In this document: one piece after another, positions 42,659 to 42,790 of the stretch | How positions within the stretch are numbered: position 1 is the stretch's first letter | How the letters are laid out: every line of letters begins with the position of its first letter | NCBI GenBank assembly: GCA_947177685.1 | Contig: CAMWVE010000026.1 | Coordinates: forward strand, 1-42,790 | DNA: 42,790 bases | Source: an uncultured Porphyromonadaceae bacterium | GTDB lineage: Bacteria; Bacteroidota; Bacteroidia; Bacteroidales; Muribaculaceae | Reading direction: 5' to 3' | The notes under the pieces: generated by a model | What the model saw: the letters and a program-made list of their open reading frames with translations, nothing else | The model's database searches: none | Told to the model about the DNA's origin: nothing | Position numbers and translations under genes: made by a program

Positions 42659-42790
42659 CTTTGTCCTCGGTATCCGTCCGATGCAAAATATTGAAATAGC
42701 CGGTGTGCAAAAAGGGGGCAACAATTCACAGTCTCCGCATTGCCACCTCAAACAGATTTATTTCGCTATTTTTCAACATTTTGCAACAAG

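Noticed and set aside
1-42790. Mobile element, prophage, CRISPR array or horizontally acquired island
   Set aside because: No integrase, transposase, terminal repeats, spaced repeats or abrupt change in composition is visible; the genes are core-like throughout.

Overview
The window looks like chromosomal DNA of a Bacteroidales bacterium, probably of the Muribaculaceae or a close relative (family level is inference). The evidence is: start codons without Shine-Dalgarno sequences; several promoters of the Bacteroidetes type (TTTG/TTG, about 20 bp, TAnnTTTG); an RprX/RprY-like two-component pair; Bacteroidetes-specific families (DUF4296, DUF5683, DUF6377); a cysteine-free DksA-like protein; and a moderate GC content with a large modular secreted protein. 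I see no phage, insertion sequence, CRISPR array or rRNA. The content is mainly core genome and rich in cell-envelope functions.

Layout. Bases 1-812: an OmpA-like lipoprotein with a glycine zipper, closed by a strong terminator. Bases 865-9843, + strand: an envelope and translation run of alpha/beta hydrolase, membrane-anchored Mur ligase, D-Ala-D-Ala ligase, ileS, DksA-like protein, lspA and a DUF4296 lipoprotein. Bases 9858-11734: a small unknown protein overlapping a membrane-bound DUF6377 regulator. Bases 11854-14240: promoter and rprX-rprY-like genes. Bases 14267-14414: a long hairpin, two DnaA-box-like repeats and a promoter. Bases 14434-19528: parA, parB, DUF5683, MltD-like transglycosylase, cdsA. 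Bases 19574-25649: purM, MltF-like lipoprotein, DUF3332 lipoprotein, M48 protease, VanZ-like protein, a sodium symporter and a tiny basic membrane protein. Bases 25642-35409, - strand, in transcription order: gyrA, two TPR proteins, SGNH hydrolase, MBOAT acyltransferase, ispD, recG. Bases 35410-35702: divergent control region of gyrA and clpC, with a near-perfect sigma-54 type -24/-12 element in front of clpC. Then clpC, a 1231-residue secreted modular protein, and two identical tRNA-Lys(UUU) genes with their own promoter and terminator.

How the genes fit together. Much of the window makes or remodels the envelope: D-Ala-D-Ala and Mur ligation, lytic transglycosylases, lipoprotein signal peptidase, CDP-diacylglycerol synthesis, an isoprenoid step (IspD) and a predicted O-acylation pair (MBOAT plus SGNH). 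Chromosome segregation genes (parAB) sit directly before envelope genes. The most notable points are: an IleRS whose class I signature is rearranged from HIGH to GIHH; a Mur ligase whose N-terminal substrate domain appears to be replaced by membrane helices; the sigma-54-like element at clpC; and the structured region between rprY and parA.
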